Shown here: positions 1 to 11,412 of the stretch, piece after piece
How positions within the stretch are numbered: the first letter of the stretch is position 1
How the letters are laid out: the number at the start of each line of letters is the position of its first letter
Source: Phytophthora colocasiae
Taxonomy: Eukaryota > Oomycota > Peronosporomycetes > Peronosporales > Peronosporaceae
Assembly (NCBI GenBank): GCA_018806915.1
Contig: JAGKQI010000105.1
Location: 620,001 to 684,000 of the forward strand
Length of the DNA stretch: 64,000 nucleotides
Direction: 5' to 3'
Made by a program: the position numbers and the translations under genes
Notes under the pieces: generated by a model
What the model was told of the DNA's origin: nothing
Seen by the model: only the letters and a program-made list of their open reading frames with translations
The model's database searches: none

Positions 1-2698
1 CGTACACAAAGAACGTATTGGAGAGGATCCCAATGTCAATGATGGACTTGTCGTCGGACCGGCAGGACAGTGCGTTGAACATGTCGAACATAACGAACGT
101 AGTAAAGCTCATGGTGCGATCGCGCTTGCTAATTGTGCCATCGTCAGCCAGCTCTGCCCAGAAGACGTAGAGAGTGCCACACACGATGAAGCAAGCTGAT
201 GTAAGTACACGACGGATCATCGTGCGTGTGATGATACTGGCATCCTTAGAGCGAGGGCCTTCCTTCATCACGTCGTGGTCCACAGGTTCCACACCGAGAC
301 TTTGTGCTGGCGGGCCATCCATGATGATGTTGATCCAAAGAATCTGCATGGCATTCAGCGGGGACGGAAGGTTGAACAGGGTGGAGAATGCAATCAGGCA
401 AAGCGCCGAGATGCTTGTGCTGAGCTGAAAGCGCAGGAAATGCTTGATGTTGTGGTAGATGGACTTGCCCTCCTCCATGGCACACAGAATCGTACTGAAG
501 TTATCATCCAGCAGAATCATATCAGCTGCCTCCTTCGACACGTCCGTGCCGTTTGTGCCCATAGCGATACCGATGTCGGCGGCCTTAAGAGCAGGTGCAT
601 CATTCACACCGTCGCCAGTCATAGCCACCATCAAGCCAGCCTCCTGGAACGCTCGAACAATCTTTAGTTTGTGGTGTGGAGACGTACGGTAGAACACGCA
701 TGTCTTCAGGATCCGCTGCTCCAACTCCACCATATCCATGATCTCCAGCTCTTGCCCAGAAATCACCAGCTCGTCCACAGCATCGCTCGTCTCATCGTCG
801 CAGTCAACCGTTCCAAAGCTGTCGCTCGAAATGATGCCCACCTTGGTGGCAATCGCAACAGCCGTCTCCTTCGAGTCACCTGTAAGCATGATGGTTTTCA
901 CACCGCTCAGCGACAGCTCTAGCACAGACTTTTCAACCTCAGCGCGAGGCGGGTCAGAAATGCCAACAAGCCCAGCGAATACCATACCACGATCCGAGTG
1001 TTCGCCGAAGGACAGCGCGAGCACGCGGAGGCCACGCGCCGCCATCTGCTGAGACGCCACGAAGATGCGCTCCCGGTCTCCCGGAGTCATTTCCTTCTCG
1101 CGACCGCAATTATCCTCGATCTTATCACAGCGAGACAATATAGCCTCCGTCATGCCCTTGAGGTGCCAGCGAGAGGGCCCACCTGATGGCGGCTCACAGC
1201 ACACCGCCATCCATTTCTTCTCTGAGCTGAATGGTACTTCACTGACGCGGCGGAACTGTTGAATAATCGACGGTGTAATCCCCACCTTCTGTGCGCAGAG
1301 CAGAACAGCGCCCTCCGTGGCCTGACCCAGAACCTCACGATTCACAATAGTTGCGTTGTTGCACAGTGCGCCGGACAGCAAGCAGTGGTAAACATGCGGG
1401 TGAGATGCTTCCGTAACCGGTTCGCCACGCATGGTGACAGGGGCGCGCGTAGTTTTCGTGGCCATTTCGGCTTCCGAAACCTGTGAGGCCGACCGCTCTC
1501 GCTCGCCAACGCCATTCACCTCAGCTGTCACACTCTCGAACGGAACGAAAATCTCGATAACCTCCATCTTGTTGGTCGTGATTGTGCCCGTCTTGTCCAC
1601 GCAGACAACGTTGATACATCCCAAGGCCTCGACGGCCGGCAGTTTTTTCACGATAGCGTGACGTTTAGCCATCTTCATAACGCCAAAGGCCAACGTGACA
1701 GTCACGCAGATAGGTAGACCCTCTGGGATGGCAGCGACAGCCAACGACACACCAATTTGCAGCATCGTCAGCATCCCCTTGTGCTGGATCACGCCGATGA
1801 CCACAATCACTGCGATGACCGCGAGTGAGAACATGCTGAGGTGCTTTCCCAGTGTGTCCATGCTGTTCTGCAGGGGTGTCTTGCGCTCCTCCACTTTGTG
1901 TACCACGTCAAAGACCTTTCCGAATTCAGTGCGTGATCCAGTGCCGACCACTACCGCTCGACCACGACCGGCTCGCACCAATGTGCCCATGTAAATAACA
2001 TTTTTGCGCTCTGCTATCGGGTGTAGATGGCTGTCAGCTATCGAACCTGTCATCTTGGTCACGGGAGCGTTTTCACCCGTGAGATTCGACTCATCAACTT
2101 CAAGATCCACCGCTTCAACGAGCCGGGCATCAGCTGGAACTCGGTCCCCCACATCCACCACCACAATGTCCCCAGGTACTAATTCTTTCGCCAGCATATC
2201 TACAACCTGTCCATCTCGTAGAGCTTTGCATCGGGGCGGCACCAGCTCTTTCAACGCCTCCAAAGTCTTCTCCGATCTGTATTCCTGCACGAAAGCCACC
2301 GTAACCACAATAGTAATCGCCACTGCGATGGAGATGGCGTCGTCTGTATGGCCCATGCCAACACTAACCACTCCCGAAGCCATAAGCAACATAATCAGCG
2401 GGTCTTTGAACTGCTCTGCGAACTTAATGAGGATAGACTCCTCCTCTTCCCCCGCCAGCTCGTTAAGTCCGCATTCGCGCTGCCGTTCGCGCACCGCCAG
2501 CTCGCTCAGCCCGTAGTTGGCGTCCACACGCAGCTCACGCGTCACTTCTTCATGTGTGCGGGACGACGCCTGGCTCAGGACGCCTCCTTCCATGCCCAGC
2601 AGAGATAGCACCAGTCCTTGGCCGTTATTGAGCGATAAAGACGGCGAACGCTGCGACTTCGGGGTGTGGGATGTAGTAGAATCATCAGACTCACTCAT
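1..2698 (-). CDS. Secretory-pathway (SPCA/PMR1-type) Ca2+/Mn2+ P-type ATPase, 3' end beyond window
   Basis: The minus strand is open from an ATG at 2698 to the window edge, about 899 codons, with no stop and no intron needed. Visible P-type ATPase signatures in order are the actuator loop TGEN, transmembrane helix 4 with AAIPEGLPI, the phosphorylation site DKTGTITTNKMEV, and the hinge TGDGVNDAPAL. The helix-6 segment LWINIIMDGPPAQSLGVEP is typical of the SPCA/PMR1 branch rather than plasma-membrane or SERCA pumps. The family pumps Ca2+ and Mn2+ into the Golgi lumen using ATP. The N-terminus is Ser-rich, followed by a cation-ATPase N domain. The last transmembrane helices (roughly the final 100-150 residues) lie outside the window. 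CFAP206 is divergent, 592 bp away. Confidence 0.92.
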   Translation of the reverse strand, partial: MSESDDSTTSHTPKSQRSPSLSLNNGQGLVLSLLGMEGGVLSQASSRTHEEVTRELRVDANYGLSELAVRERQRECGLNELAGEEEESILIKFAEQFKDPLIMLLMASGVVSVGMGHTDDAISIAVAITIVVTVAFVQEYRSEKTLEALKELVPPRCKALRDGQVVDMLAKELVPGDIVVVDVGDRVPADARLVEAVDLEVDESNLTGENAPVTKMTGSIADSHLHPIAERKNVIYMGTLVRAGRGRAVVVGTGSRTEFGKVFDVVHKVEERKTPLQNSMDTLGKHLSMFSLAVIAVIVVIGVIQHKGMLTMLQIGVSLAVAAIPEGLPICVTVTLAFGVMKMAKRHAIVKKLPAVEALGCINVVCVDKTGTITTNKMEVIEIFVPFESVTAEVNGVGERERSASQVSEAEMATKTTRAPVTMRGEPVTEASHPHVYHCLLSGALCNNATIVNREVLGQATEGAVLLCAQKVGITPSIIQQFRRVSEVPFSSEKKWMAVCCEPPSGGPSRWHLKGMTEAILSRCDKIEDNCGREKEMTPGDRERIFVASQQMAARGLRVLALSFGEHSDRGMVFAGLVGISDPPRAEVEKSVLELSLSGVKTIMLTGDSKETAVAIATKVGIISSDSFGTVDCDDETSDAVDELVISGQELEIMDMVELEQRILKTCVFYRTSPHHKLKIVRAFQEAGLMVAMTGDGVNDAPALKAADIGIAMGTNGTDVSKEAADMILLDDNFSTILCAMEEGKSIYHNIKHFLRFQLSTSISALCLIAFSTLFNLPSPLNAMQILWINIIMDGPPAQSLGVEPVDHDVMKEGPRSKDASIITRTMIRRVLTSACFIVCGTLYVFWAELADDGTISKRDRTMSFTTFVMFDMFNALSCRSDDKSIIDIGILSNTFFVY

Positions 2699-3290
2699 TG
2701 TGATCTGTACGTCGCAGCACTAGAGGATCAACTGGATCTTAAGTTTGAAGACGCCGTGGGAAGCCTACAGGGCGCTAGTAGAGACGAAACAAGCACAGCT
2801 GCGTAGAGAAAAGAGTGGTAGACCGTACGACGTATCGATATCTCTGGAAAGACGCACACAAGCAGCTCCAAGTGAGGGCGAAGGCACGCTTCCTCCACTC
2901 TCAATGTTCCCAAAATGGCACCGAGTCAGTGTTATTTGAGCTGAACGGTGAAAATAGCATTTATATTTATAAACAGCATTGTGAGGTTATTTATACTGAA
3001 TCCATTTGAATACAAAGACAGAACGATACGCGTACGAAGTGCTGATTAGCTGAAATTTCAGCCAATGGACTTGTAGTGTAGCCACTTGCAGAGATTCACT
3101 GCACTTCAACGAGATCACACATTGCGAATTTCCTACCATAGTTACTGTAGTTATCGCTATTTACACGTATTAGCATCAAATGGAACCAGCAATAGCTTTG
3201 TAGGAATAGACAGCACACATCCCATATCTGTGGTCACTGTCACCTTCTTCACTCTTTGTCAGTTGGCAAGTTGCTGTCGAAGTTTTCACC
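2699..3290. other. Divergent intergenic/promoter region
   Basis: This 592-bp stretch separates two divergently transcribed genes. I see only short AT-rich tracts and no convincing coding exon; it presumably carries both promoters. Confidence 0.5.
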
Positions 3291-5489
3291 ATGGAAAACG
3301 CTCAGCGTGTGGTAGCAGATATCGTGGCGAGATGCCGCTACAGAGGAGTGGAGGTGTCCGAGACGCTGGCAGCGTTTACTGCTCGGCTGGTGGTGCATCG
3401 CAGTCAACGCCATCTCGTGCTAGAACAGCCAATGTCCCAGGAGGACGAGCTGTACTTGGCCGAACAGTGCGAACAAGCTTTACTACGCGATGACGATCCA
3501 GCAATGGAGACTGTCAAGATGCAGCTCGAGTTCGACTTTACGTACGCCAACTTGGAGGAGGAATTGCGCTTGCGGAAGGAGCGCAAGGAGCAGGCGGTGA
3601 CTAAACTGCAGCGCACCATCGCGTCACTCGTACCGGATAAAGCCACCGACTTCGAGACGCTCTCGGCGCTGTACAAGCACATTTTCACGCTGTTGATGCT
3701 GGATGCCGACGGAATTGGGAGTAGCAACGAGGACGACGCTGACAACAATGGGAAACCCCGTAACAACTCCACGAAGCTGCAGGCGGAACGACGCTCGATG
3801 GAGAAGGAGGTGGCGGCTGTACTCGAGAGCGTTTTCCCACGTATCGGCTTGAAGTCCTTCGCGACGATGTCGCCTGACGACAAGCGCTTCCAGCTGGACG
3901 AGCTTATGCGGATCGTTGAAGGCATTCGTCTGTTCAATAAGGAGCTGGGCAAAGGCGGCGCAGGCATCCCAGCCAGTGCACGTGATATTCAGGAGAACGT
4001 AGCAGCTCTGGCAAAGCTGGTGCGAGATGAAGTACGCGAGGCCAATGAGATCTGTACACAGTACACGGAAGTACTTTTACACGTGCACCACCAACTAGGG
4101 GAACGGGACAACACAGATTCGTCAGATCCGCCGGCGAGTCACGAGGAAATCGCGCGATGGCAAGACGAGTTAAGCAACAGACGACAGTTCCTTTCGTACC
4201 TGCAGAGTCTTGAGGAAGACATCGCCTTCTCGCATGAGAAGGTGGGGACAAGGTTGCAGATGTTCCAGGCCGACATGAGCGCTCTGCAAAACCTCGTAGG
4301 GGCTCGGACGTCGCTGCCCAAATCCCACGTGTATCCGCTGTTTGAGGCTGTGTCACGTTCGTGGGCTGAACTTCGACAGGAACACGAGCTGCTTCAGGCC
4401 CGTGCACGAGCTCTTCGCTCCCTGTTGCGGTACAAGGCAACCTTCACGCGAACGCTGTCATCGGACTCGCCAATCTTACGGCAAGCACGACGTGGAGGTT
4501 CGATCCCGACTGAAGATCTCTTCTCACACGTTGAGACGTTCCCTGCTGAAACACAACTCGCACCTGATGGGAAAACTCGGAGCTTTGGCTTGGCAGGCGA
4601 AGACTTGGACGGTGACGAAGACGAAAGTAACCCCAACGAGGAGGAAGGCTCAGGCTTCCCCATTCGGATGCCAGTGGAGTCGACACCAGAGTTCATGCAA
4701 CTACCTCTCGAGTATCAAGGCTTCTGTCCATGGACAGTTGTGGAACGTGGGGGGCTTCTGCTTCCTGGTGATCCATCTCTGGGTGTCGTGCAGTATCGAA
4801 ACGCTTACCACGTCTTCGTTAATGAACGTGCACTAGGCGAGTTCATGATTCACCCGCGGCGATATGTCCAGGGCGTACTGCACCGTGCAGCACGTCAACC
4901 GGCACTCATCTACCTGCTGCGCCTTCAAGAAGCCTTTCCGAATATCACGTTGTCGTCCTTGCTTAAGATGTGTCACCGCTTCCATGTTGAAGGCCCTCAG
5001 GGAGTTCATCCGCTGCTGGCTCCGCCACCTTTGCAGAAAGTAGATGCCAGCACCGGAACACCAACACACTTCATCGAGAAGAACATCGACTACAACTACG
5101 ACTGGAACGAGTGGAATCTGCGCCGGAAAGCCATCAAAATCGCCAACCTCCGACACTGCCGCACTGTCGGCGCACAAACGACGCTCAGCAGCTTCCGTCG
5201 CGAGGTCGACACGCAGGTCTATCTGCCGGCAGACGTGGGCTGCCAAACCAATAAAGATCAAGGCACCAACCCGCCTCGCGTCACGACGTACTTCACTGGA
5301 CTACGTCGAGGCCACGTATTCACCATCGACGACGCTAAGCGAGCCGAAGTCAAAGAGGCGAAGGAAGCTGCATCCGAGTACAACAAGAGCCGTCGATCCA
5401 AACACAACGAAGACGATGATAAAGAGGGCAAAGCTGTAGAAGAAGACAACCAACCGGTCGTCGTCTCCTACACGTTTGATTTGTCATAG
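3291..5489 (+). CDS. CFAP206: Cilia- and flagella-associated protein 206
   Basis: A single-exon 732-residue ORF. The N-terminal third matches the CFAP206/FAP206 pattern as I know it: a VSETL motif near residue 22, a segment with KMQLEFDFTYAN, and GIRLFNKELGKGGAGI near residue 210. The C-terminal part has GFCPWTVVERGGLLLPGDPS near residue 480, another conserved block of this family, followed by an Arg-rich motif (NLRRKAIKIANLRHC). FAP206 docks radial spoke 2 and dynein c on axonemal doublets, so it implies a motile cilium, as on oomycete zoospores. Animal orthologues are about 620 residues; the extra length is mostly an acidic linker (430-460) and a charged Lys/Glu tail. It converges on the alpha-actinin gene with 122 bp between stops. 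Confidence 0.85.
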   Translation: MENAQRVVADIVARCRYRGVEVSETLAAFTARLVVHRSQRHLVLEQPMSQEDELYLAEQCEQALLRDDDPAMETVKMQLEFDFTYANLEEELRLRKERKEQAVTKLQRTIASLVPDKATDFETLSALYKHIFTLLMLDADGIGSSNEDDADNNGKPRNNSTKLQAERRSMEKEVAAVLESVFPRIGLKSFATMSPDDKRFQLDELMRIVEGIRLFNKELGKGGAGIPASARDIQENVAALAKLVRDEVREANEICTQYTEVLLHVHHQLGERDNTDSSDPPASHEEIARWQDELSNRRQFLSYLQSLEEDIAFSHEKVGTRLQMFQADMSALQNLVGARTSLPKSHVYPLFEAVSRSWAELRQEHELLQARARALRSLLRYKATFTRTLSSDSPILRQARRGGSIPTEDLFSHVETFPAETQLAPDGKTRSFGLAGEDLDGDEDESNPNEEEGSGFPIRMPVESTPEFMQLPLEYQGFCPWTVVERGGLLLPGDPSLGVVQYRNAYHVFVNERALGEFMIHPRRYVQGVLHRAARQPALIYLLRLQEAFPNITLSSLLKMCHRFHVEGPQGVHPLLAPPPLQKVDASTGTPTHFIEKNIDYNYDWNEWNLRRKAIKIANLRHCRTVGAQTTLSSFRREVDTQVYLPADVGCQTNKDQGTNPPRVTTYFTGLRRGHVFTIDDAKRAEVKEAKEAASEYNKSRRSKHNEDDDKEGKAVEEDNQPVVVSYTFDLS

Positions 5490-5611
5490 TAAAACTTGTT
5501 TTATCTAAAAAAAATTCGAGCCATAAAAAAATTAGCGACTTGAAAGTGAGGCTCGCGTTGGGGAGAAGCAGGTAAACACATGATACCACCTGAACCTGCC
5601 GGGGGCTGGGC

Positions 5612-8556
5612 TTAGACGCTGAAGATAAAGTCCGTGAACTTTTCTGTGTCGATCGACTTGCCATCGGCCTCCAGAAGCTCAGGTGCGTGCTTCTTGATAA
5701 ACTCGATCTGGGAGGCGTCAAAGCGTTCCTCGATCTGCTCCAGCGTGAGCTCGTCGCCAGTCAGGATATCCAAAGCCTCGTGAACGTCATCCTTCGTGGA
5801 TCCACTCTGCAGCTGCTCCGTGCAAAAGACGGCGAATTCATCGAAGGTGATCTCATCGTTCTCCTCCTCGTCGATCTTGTCGAAGTAGTCGTGGCAGTCA
5901 TCTTCGCTCAAACTCAGACCAAGACCCTTGCACGCCATGATAAACTCGTCACGAGCAAGAACACCATCGTTGTCTAGATCAAAGTGATCGAAGACCTCCT
6001 TAATCTCCTTCGCCTGCTGGGGAGTCAAGCTTCCCACCTCGCTCAGAACCAACTCCTTCTCCAGCGACTTGACCTTGTCACGCACAGCAATCTCCAGTGA
6101 TGTGAACTGAGCACGAAGGCCGTGGATAGTATCCGTCGTAAACGGGTTCGTGTGCACCTGAAGCCGCTCCAGCTCCTCGTTAATACGCTCAAGCTTCTCC
6201 ATATCCTCAGTGAGAGGAGTAATGATCTCGGCAGCCTTGGCCTTAGCCTCCTCGACCTGCTTTGCCTTGGTTTCCTCAATCTCAGCCGTCACATCCTTAG
6301 ACTTGTCACCCTCCTCGCTCTCTGGGGCTACCGTCTCCGCAGCGGGTTTCACAACTTCCTCAGCAGCAGGCGTCTCGACACCAGTGATTTCGGGGTCTTC
6401 GGGCTTCTCCTCAACTTCTTCCTCGAGCACAACACCTGTGTTGGCACGGAATAGTCGGTGACGCAGCTTCACCATCGAGTTGAACTGGTCCTTCAGCGAT
6501 CCTTCCACAACGTTGATCGACTGCGTACTCTGAGCGCAGCGTTCTTTGATTCGAGCAGACAAGTTCGCGAATTCGCGGCATACCTCATCACGCTTCTCCA
6601 CGTTAGCGAGCTCTTCCTCGTAGTAGCCGCGCTTTTCGGCCAGTGAATCCAATAGCCTCTGCACACGCGCATTAGTCTTCTCAATGAGCGCCACGTCGCT
6701 TTCGCGTCCTGCATCTTCCAGAATGTGCTTCTTTTCAATAAGCTTTTCGTTCTCGCTCACTACAGCATTCTGAACCTTGGGAACCAGCACGGTGTCGAAC
6801 TGGTGCTTGGCAGCAACCACACCGGCTGTAGACACGTCCTGCAACTTTGTGGCCGCCTCCACTTCCTCGTCCATCTCTTCGATGACGTACTTGAGGTTGC
6901 GCATCAGAGTCTTGGCGTCCTTAGCCACCGCATCCATGTTTTGTTGGATACGCAGGCTCTCCTCCAGTTTAGTCTTCACTCCTTCCACCTTGCTTTCAGC
7001 CATGGCGACGAAGTTCTTCATCGCCTCCACACGCTGCAGGGTGGCTTTTGTCTCCTTGTGCTCTTCAGACAGTCCATCGGCTTCAGTGACAACCATCGCG
7101 AGAAGCTGCTTGTATCGCGGCAACTCAATGTCCTGCAAGAAGGCAACACTCTCAAGCTTCTCCTCCGCGTCGGTAGTGGACGTGATGTGCAAGTCCTCAG
7201 CAAAGAGAGACAGCGCCTCCTTCTCCTTGGCCCACGACTCAACCTTCTCCAGATCTTTCACCACTTTTGTGAGGAAAATCTCCGTCTTCTGGTAATTATC
7301 CAAATTCTGACGCAACTTCAGCTCAAAGGCAGTTTCCAGCTCATCTAGATGGGCCTTGAGCGCCTGCAGCTTCTCAATGGGCGGGTCAAGGTTGGGCACT
7401 GCGCGGCCGTTGTTCTTGCAACTGGCAATCCAACGACCAGCGCAGCCTTCCACGGCCACGAACTGTGCCTCACGCGGCGGTTTCTCGTTCTTCTTGTATT
7501 CAAGATGGCGTGCCAACGCCTCCTTGATGTCCGGGATGTGACGTGGCTGGCTGAGCGTCTGGAAGCGCTCCGTCTGCTGCTGAAGCCACTCCAGAAGACC
7601 TGACGCGTTCTTGTTGAACTCAGCAGCCAGCTCCTGGTGGCGCTGTGCAATGTTCAGCGCCTTGGAGATGGTGGTGACAGCCTTCTTCTTCTGCACACCA
7701 GACGCAAACTCCTTGAATAGCAGCGACACGTACGTGGTGATACTCTTCTCGTCGGGCTTGGCCTGTCCGGCCACGTTTTCCACTTCCAGCAGCTGCGGAA
7801 TGCGGAACTTCTCGCGCGCAATGTCGAACGCAAGCTTGACGTTGCTCTGAGCATCCTTCGGGTTCAGCGAGTTGAAGTCAATAAGCGTGGGAGCGTAGCG
7901 GTGGATGAGTGCGCAGAAGGCCATACCGTCCGCCCAGCTGCTAGAGAAGTTCTTAACGTCGACCGTGGGGTAGTCAGCCAGCGAACGGTTGACCCAGAGT
8001 AGCAGTCCGTCCTTGCCGGAGACGCCCTCCACGTCGATCTCGGCCACCTGGAAGGCCTTAATGAGCGTCCACATGAGGCCAAGCACCAGCTTGTTGTTGC
8101 CATCCAGGATGTCGGACGAGCCGATGTTGGTCACGTTGACGTTCTTCTTCTGCATGAAGGCGAATGCGAAGTTGAGGTTCTCCATCTTCTGGATGCGCAT
8201 GCGCGGCTTCTTGTTGAATTTCTACAGCATCGACAGTATATACAGGTTAACAAGGCTCCCACACTATCAATCCCCCAAAGTCAGAGCAAGTGACACGTAC
8301 GCGGCACACTTTCTCGCGGCAGATGATCTGCAGCAGCGAGATAAGGCGAATGCCGTCCTTCAGGTCCTCGTACAGGTCATCGATGGTCATGCGCTTGCGC
8401 GACAGGTACGTGTTGGCCCACTACAGCATTAGATACGATATAAAGGGTTAGCCCGTCATATACAGGATAAATATGGAGAAGATCCTGCTTATCCTGTCTT
8501 ACTCTTGTGAAGGTGTTCTTCTGCACGTCGACCCACTCCTCGTTGTATCCGGCCAT
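5612..8556 (-). CDS. ACTN: Alpha-actinin-like actin cross-linker (3 exons)
   Basis: Exons on the minus strand: 8503-8556, 8301-8420 and 5612-8221, with introns of 82 and 79 bp that have GT/AG ends. Spliced length is 927 residues. Exon 1 encodes MAGYNEEWVDVQKNTFTR, and exon 2 continues the first calponin-homology domain with WANTYLSRK...DLKDGIRLISLL. A second CH domain follows (SSWADGMAFCALIHRYAP), then a long alpha-helical spectrin-like rod, an acidic Pro/Glu/Ala linker about 60 residues long, and two C-terminal EF hands. The first EF loop (DLDNDGVLARDE) is canonical; the second (EEENDEITFDEF) is less so. The family bundles F-actin as antiparallel dimers. The frame is open upstream of the chosen ATG to 8862, but that segment is low-complexity and the chosen start fits the family. 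Confidence 0.9.
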
Positions 8557-10032
8557 GCTTTCTGTTGTACTATCACGTAGAGGGGACAGTTCTTCCTCGG
8601 GCTCCTGTTCTTCTTGTCTCTCTGTGTTTTCCTCTTCTTCTTCTGCGGGGGCGACCAGTAACACTTGTACTGGGGTCACTCCTCGATGTGAACCTGGTCG
8701 CTCTCGTTCTGTGGCTGGGGCTGGGGCTGAGGCGGTTGCTGCTTTGTTCAGCCGAGGCGGTTCCGAGCTGCTTCTGCTGCTGCGCGCCTTTCTCGATCTA
8801 ACCTTCTCCTCGGCACTCCTTTCTCCTGTGGCCGGTCGACACTCGTCTCGGTTAAATTCCATACACTCTCTGCAACGCCAGATCTGCTGTGGGCTCCTTT
8901 TGCGGGTCGCTGCATTTCACTTGCTCTCACTATGTGAAACCCATGGGCACAAACCCACGACAACTTTTTGCGTGTCGCTTTTGTGTACACGCGCATAAAA
9001 GGTGAGATGACGGCCGGTCGTGTCCAAGAAAAATCCAATGCAAGACAACACCAAGATACCAAAAAGGTGTTCTTCTCCGGGACATGCCAACTTCACCTCA
9101 TTTGCCACTCTTTGTCTGATCTTCTCGTACATTCGCTGACTTCATCGAGAAGTTCGTACCGAGAAGTGCATGTTTGGTAGCTCGCCGGTTTCCTACCGGG
9201 TCTTTCGCGCTCCTGCGACAGCGTCGCACGCCACTTTCCTCCGGACGTCGCCGGTCGCTCGCCGCGATCGGCTTTTGTAGCTTCACTTGGCTCCGCTCAG
9301 TGCGCCGACGACACCAGCGCCAGCCGCTGCCGAAGCACCGGCCCAGCGCAGTGCAAAGCCTCTTGGATTAGTCGCGAGAGAGGTCTTGTCAATACGACAG
9401 CAACTTCAACTGCCTCCGGAATCGAAGCAGCGATACATATGTAGCTGCGTTGTGTTGGAAACGTTTTTTCGACTGTGGAACGGCCGCTGAGCTGCTGGGC
9501 TGTGCTGTTGAGTAGCAGATGCATGCCATTCTTTACGGGCTCAGTTTGCTGATGTTTTCAGTTGTACACGAGAATCACACTCTGCAACGTCCACTCGATC
9601 ATTACCTCGTTTGCTTCGCCCAGGCTGTCGACGAACAAATGATTTGGGTTTTTCGTTGTTGCACGTCGTCGGAGAAGGACAAAACCTCCTGCCGTCGCAA
9701 CGCAAATACCCGGAAAGACTCGCCTTCCAGCACTGCAACTTGCAGTGCGGAACAAGTTTACGTGGCGACTCGAAGTCCACAAAATGCTGCGATGCTGTTC
9801 GTTTTTCAACAATGTCTTCAACTTCTACCGCCTTCGTTGTATCGCGTTGTGTACGGACGACAAGAGCACACTGCGATCGGTTCTCCGCTTCGTCTGTAAG
9901 GCGGAGCTTTTTCATGACAGGTACTGTTACATGTATACTATGCATGTACTTCGTAGTACATGATGTACTACTACTACAGTAGTAGTATTTACTTTACGGA
10001 TGGAAATCGCAAACAAGGCAAAATGAAAGCTC
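8557..10032. other. Intergenic, no confident gene
   Basis: About 1.5 kb. Several short overlapping ORFs on both strands (for example 9287-9490 plus and 9541-9945 minus) have low-complexity or unfamiliar products and no splice context I trust. Around 9930-9990 there is a TA/GTA-rich self-complementary patch. I recognise nothing coding here. Confidence 0.4.
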
Positions 10033-11412
10033 TTACGCCAGTATGTGAACCATTGTGAGGGGCTGCCTAGTCTTCCCTTCTGTCTGCACTTCCAGTGCCC
10101 GTACAAGTCCGACCTCATCAACCGGAGCCCACATTTTGCGGCCATTGTCGAGCTGGATGCCGTACGGATTGCCTTGGTCCCAGAGTTGAACAACCGTGCC
10201 CGCCTGAAAACCGTCGTCGCCAGTGTTCGCCATGACCCTATCGCCTACTTGAAACCGGAGATTCTTCGTCGCTCGGCAAGCGAGGAAGCCGTCGGTAAGC
10301 GCTTCGCGGTCGAGGTTTTTACCGATGAAAACGAACCGCGTCTCACGCTTCTCGCCTGGGGCCCAATTGCCAGCGAATCGGCCGTTAAAGAGCGTGTGGA
10401 CGCCTTGGAAGACGTACTTCTGGTCCATGCCAGCAACATTTACCACACCCTTGTAGCGTAGTAGGTCGTCTCCCTCTGTCTCCAGCAGATCGTCGATCCA
10501 CTCTTCAAGTAGCGCCACCAAGATCGGGTCCGACACACTGAGACCCACCGACGACACCAACGAGTGCTTATGTTTGTGTCCGCTGTGGTGAACCTCAGCT
10601 TCGTGCTTGGTGTCTTTCTCGTGACTGTGCTCGTGGTGGTGATCGTGTTCGTGGTTGTGCTCATTATCCTTTTCAGGCTTCAGGAAGTTAGGTTGTCTCT
10701 TCAAAATGGAGTCCAAGTCAAAAGTCTGGATGTTGAGCAGTAGTGCAGGGTCCACTCGACATTGCTGGCATTCAATGACGGAAACAGCGCTGTTGATGTC
10801 GAGGATACGGGCGTGAACCTCGGTAAGCTCAGTCGAGTTCACCAGGTCAGTCTTGTTCAGTAGGACCCGGTCAGCGAAAGCGATCTGCTCCTCGCACTCG
10901 TACTCCACGCCGTTACCTGGGCGTAAATGCTGCAGAATATGTTTCGCATCGACAACGGTGATAATACCATCGAGCTCGCAGGTAGCTGCCACCAGAGGCT
11001 CGGCAAAAAAAGTCTGAACAACCGGACCCGGATCGGCCATGCCCGTGGTCTCAATGATGATCCCGTCGAGCTGGTTTCGGTCTCCGTTGCGCTTGAGGAT
11101 CTGCGCGATCAGCCGGACGAGGTCGCCGCGCACGGAGCAGCAGATGCATCCGTTGTTCATTGTCAGGATCTCTTCGCCCATATTGAACTTGCGGCTTCTG
11201 GAGTCTCCTCCTCCGATGTCGTCGGGGCCCGAGACTTGACGAATGAGCTGGTCGTCCACGCCAACTTCACCGAATTCATTCTCGATGATGGCGAATTTCT
11301 TGCCGTGGTTCTCGGTCAACAAGTGGTTCAACAGCGTCGTCTTGCCACTTCCGAGGAAGCCCGTGAGAATCGTCACGGGCAGCTTTGATGCAGTAAACGA
11401 ACGCTTGGACAT
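10033..11412 (-). CDS. CobW/COG0523 metal-chaperone GTPase with His-rich loop and C-terminal barrel
   Basis: A single-exon 459-residue ORF starting MSKRSFTASK. Visible motifs: P-loop GFLGSGKTTLLNHLL near residue 18, the CxCC metal site in GCICCSVRGDL near residue 88, and the guanine-specificity motif NKTD. A His-rich loop (about residues 248-278, with alternating His, Glu and Asp) precedes the CobW C-terminal domain. COG0523 proteins are GTP-dependent metallochaperones; eukaryotic ZNG1 delivers zinc to methionine aminopeptidase. The CxCC motif and His loop fit zinc, but the metal is inferred. The last 70 or so residues (from RVMANTGDDGFQAGTV) look like a small SH3/Tudor-like beta-barrel, not part of the core family. 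Confidence 0.88.
   Translation of the reverse strand: MSKRSFTASKLPVTILTGFLGSGKTTLLNHLLTENHGKKFAIIENEFGEVGVDDQLIRQVSGPDDIGGGDSRSRKFNMGEEILTMNNGCICCSVRGDLVRLIAQILKRNGDRNQLDGIIIETTGMADPGPVVQTFFAEPLVAATCELDGIITVVDAKHILQHLRPGNGVEYECEEQIAFADRVLLNKTDLVNSTELTEVHARILDINSAVSVIECQQCRVDPALLLNIQTFDLDSILKRQPNFLKPEKDNEHNHEHDHHHEHSHEKDTKHEAEVHHSGHKHKHSLVSSVGLSVSDPILVALLEEWIDDLLETEGDDLLRYKGVVNVAGMDQKYVFQGVHTLFNGRFAGNWAPGEKRETRFVFIGKNLDREALTDGFLACRATKNLRFQVGDRVMANTGDDGFQAGTVVQLWDQGNPYGIQLDNGRKMWAPVDEVGLVRALEVQTEGKTRQPLTMVHILA

Noticed and set aside
8557..8862. N-terminal extension of alpha-actinin
   Set aside because: Open frame but low-complexity Arg/Ser/Glu/Pro sequence absent from the family; the ATG at 8556 fits better.
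9287..9945. Overlapping ORFs of 60-135 codons on both strands, one Ala/Pro-rich
   Set aside because: No recognised domain, overlapping frames on both strands, no splice pattern that joins them; more likely chance ORFs in an intergenic region.
9930..9990. Self-complementary GTA/TAC-rich patch
   Set aside because: Low-complexity sequence; imperfect and not comparable with the regular hairpins of elements B and C.
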